Below, one piece after another: positions 6,849 through 7,635 of a stretch of DNA of 7,635 nucleotides. The DNA is from Clostridia bacterium (GTDB lineage Bacteria > Bacillota_A > Clostridia > UBA1212), in the NCBI GenBank assembly GCA_017464985.1, contig JAFTXL010000198.1:1-7635 (forward strand), read 5' to 3'. The position numbers and the translations under genes were made by a program. Under the pieces are notes generated by a model that did not search any database, was not told the DNA's origin, and was given only the letters and a program-made list of their open reading frames with translations. The stretch's first letter is position 1; each line of letters starts with the position of its first letter.

Positions 6849-6874
6849 AAGCTTGCGCCCTTTCAAATCTAAAT

Positions 6875-6890
6875 CATCTATTTTTAGATG
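6875..6890. promoter_or_regulatory. Palindrome over the -10/start region of the leftward promoter
   Basis: CATCTA and TAGATG flank a TTTT spacer, and an overlapping pair, ATCTAAA (6867-6873) with TTTAGAT (6883-6889), extends the dyad. It covers part of the predicted -10 box (6893-6888) and the predicted transcript start near 6881. This is where a repressor operator would sit, but the sequence is A/T-rich and may be a chance palindrome. Confidence 0.35.
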
Positions 6891-6916
6891 CTACCATTTC
6901 ACACCTTATTTGTCAA
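6888..6916 (-). promoter_or_regulatory. Promoter of the membrane protein/lipoprotein pair
   Basis: On the minus strand a perfect -35 TTGACA (6916-6911) is followed after 17 nt by TAGCAT (6893-6888), a 4/6 match to the -10 consensus. The TG of an extended -10 precedes it (TGGTAGCAT). The predicted start is near 6881, about 33 nt before the ATG at 6848. The match is by consensus only. Confidence 0.65.
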
Positions 6917-6921
6917 ACCGG

Positions 6922-6937
6922 AGCAAACGCATTTGCT
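6922..6937. promoter_or_regulatory. Palindrome between the divergent -35 boxes, candidate operator
   Basis: AGCAAA and TTTGCT flank a CGCA spacer. The dyad lies between the leftward -35 (6911-6916) and the rightward -35 (6937-6942), touching the latter. GTCA (6912-6915) and TGAC (6938-6941) give a further outer dyad that lies in the -35 boxes themselves. A single regulator bound here could affect both promoters. The symmetry is seen; binding is inferred. Confidence 0.4.
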
Positions 6938-6965
6938 TGACCGAAATATCATGCTTGTGTATAAT
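6937..6965 (+). promoter_or_regulatory. Promoter of the rightward membrane protein gene
   Basis: TTGACC (6937-6942) and a perfect TATAAT (6960-6965) are separated by 17 nt. The expected start is near 6972, leaving a leader of about 40 nt before the ATG at 7012. The spacing and 11/12 consensus match make this a strong prediction without experimental support. Confidence 0.75.
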
Positions 6966-7011
6966 TGTGGGTATATTTATTTCTATATAATAAAGAAATG
7001 GAGTCAATCAG

Positions 7012-7635
7012 ATGATTATCGAACGCGATACACAAAGATATACAATCTCAACATCACGCATGATTTCAGACGCATTTGAGTCTGCTTATTCAGAAGACCA
7101 GGACGGGCCGATTGTTGCAAAACCTGATTTTGCCGTTACAGTCTGCAGTACACTGAGTATGCTCATACTTTTCGCAATGTGCTTTATGACATACCTCAGC
7201 AAAGGAAAAGAAACCATGTGGCTTGTAATTTCCGTGATATTTCTGATTTTGCCAGTGTATTTCTTCTACAAAGATTTTAAGAAATTAGCGCAATACAAAG
7301 CAGTAAACAGCGTAGACACAAGCAAACATGCGGCAAAAAAAGAATTTGAATCACTTTTTGGAGAAAATCTGGAAGAAAAAATGTCAGCCGCAAGCTTTCT
7401 GCGCGTTGTAGCGCCTCTTGCGTCCAAGCCTGCAATTATGAAAAATTATACAGCACGCGACGGAGTACGCTTCCTTGTAAACGCGCTTAATGTGAAGAAC
7501 AACCCACCGGATTTACTCTGCAAAAACATGACCTCATACGGCAAGATTCTTTCCCAGACACGTCACAGATATTATGTAAAAAGAGAAGACAGTAATTTCA
7601 TATTTTACGATCAAGACTTTATGAATCCCGCAGGC
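7012..7635 (+). CDS. Unrecognised membrane protein, N-terminal 208 codons (runs off the window)
   Basis: The reading frame starts at ATG 7012, with GGAG 8 nt upstream and a good promoter behind it, and stays open to the right edge. The first 39 residues are polar. Two hydrophobic helices follow at about 40-62 and 69-86, separated by a short K-G-K-E loop. A charged region (87-125) and a mixed soluble domain to residue 208 come after. With short loops and basic residues (YKDFKK) after helix 2, the soluble parts are probably cytoplasmic. No catalytic motif or known family is recognised. It is divergent from the lipoprotein pair across a 163-nt promoter region, which hints at related regulation but does not prove a shared role. 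The missing C-terminal end may carry the informative domain. Confidence 0.8.
   Translation, partial: MIIERDTQRYTISTSRMISDAFESAYSEDQDGPIVAKPDFAVTVCSTLSMLILFAMCFMTYLSKGKETMWLVISVIFLILPVYFFYKDFKKLAQYKAVNSVDTSKHAAKKEFESLFGENLEEKMSAASFLRVVAPLASKPAIMKNYTARDGVRFLVNALNVKNNPPDLLCKNMTSYGKILSQTRHRYYVKREDSNFIFYDQDFMNPAG

Noticed and set aside
6849..6866. TTG start at 6866 for the small membrane protein
   Set aside because: The AAAGGG ribosome site lies after this TTG, so it fits the ATG at 6848 instead.

Overview
The window looks like chromosomal DNA of a low-to-mid G+C Firmicute, most likely a Clostridia member of the Ruminococcaceae/Oscillospiraceae type. The reasons are the class 1B dihydroorotate dehydrogenase pair PyrD/PyrK, strong GGAGG ribosome binding sites, sigma-A type promoters and a Gram-positive style surface lipoprotein. 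The genus cannot be fixed from the sequence alone.

Region 1 (positions 1-4866, all minus strand, transcribed right to left) is a de novo pyrimidine (UMP) operon in the order pyrC, pyrK, pyrD, pyrF, pyrE, pyrB. pyrB is cut by the left edge. Together the genes cover carbamoyl-aspartate formation (PyrB), ring closure (PyrC), oxidation to orotate (PyrD with its electron-transfer partner PyrK), phosphoribosylation (PyrE) and decarboxylation to UMP (PyrF). Carbamoyl-phosphate synthase is not in the window. pyrK/pyrD overlap by 7 nt and pyrD/pyrF by 1 nt, so translation there is probably coupled. The two wider gaps, pyrF-pyrE (103 nt) and pyrE-pyrB (81 nt), may carry RNA structure, and the second has a perfect 13-bp hairpin. 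A good promoter (TTGCCA-17-TATAAT) lies just before pyrC and leaves a leader of only about 35 nt, too short for a PyrR-type attenuator.

Region 2 (4822-5094) is a 273-nt gene-free stretch. It holds the pyrC promoter and three separate inverted repeats, one of which is a plausible terminator for the gene to its right.

Region 3 (5095-6848, minus strand) is a two-gene unit of unknown function: a small two-helix membrane protein, then a 463-aa cysteine-rich putative lipoprotein with a second, C-terminal membrane anchor. The two genes overlap by ATGA.

Region 4 (6849-7635) starts with a compact divergent promoter region. A TTGACA promoter faces left and a TTGACC/TATAAT promoter faces right, and small palindromes touch both. 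A plus-strand gene for an unrecognised two-helix membrane protein then runs off the right edge.

The pyr operon is ordinary in content. The less explained parts are the palindrome cluster and the divergent membrane/lipoprotein locus. I see no RNA genes, CRISPR, transposase or phage genes.
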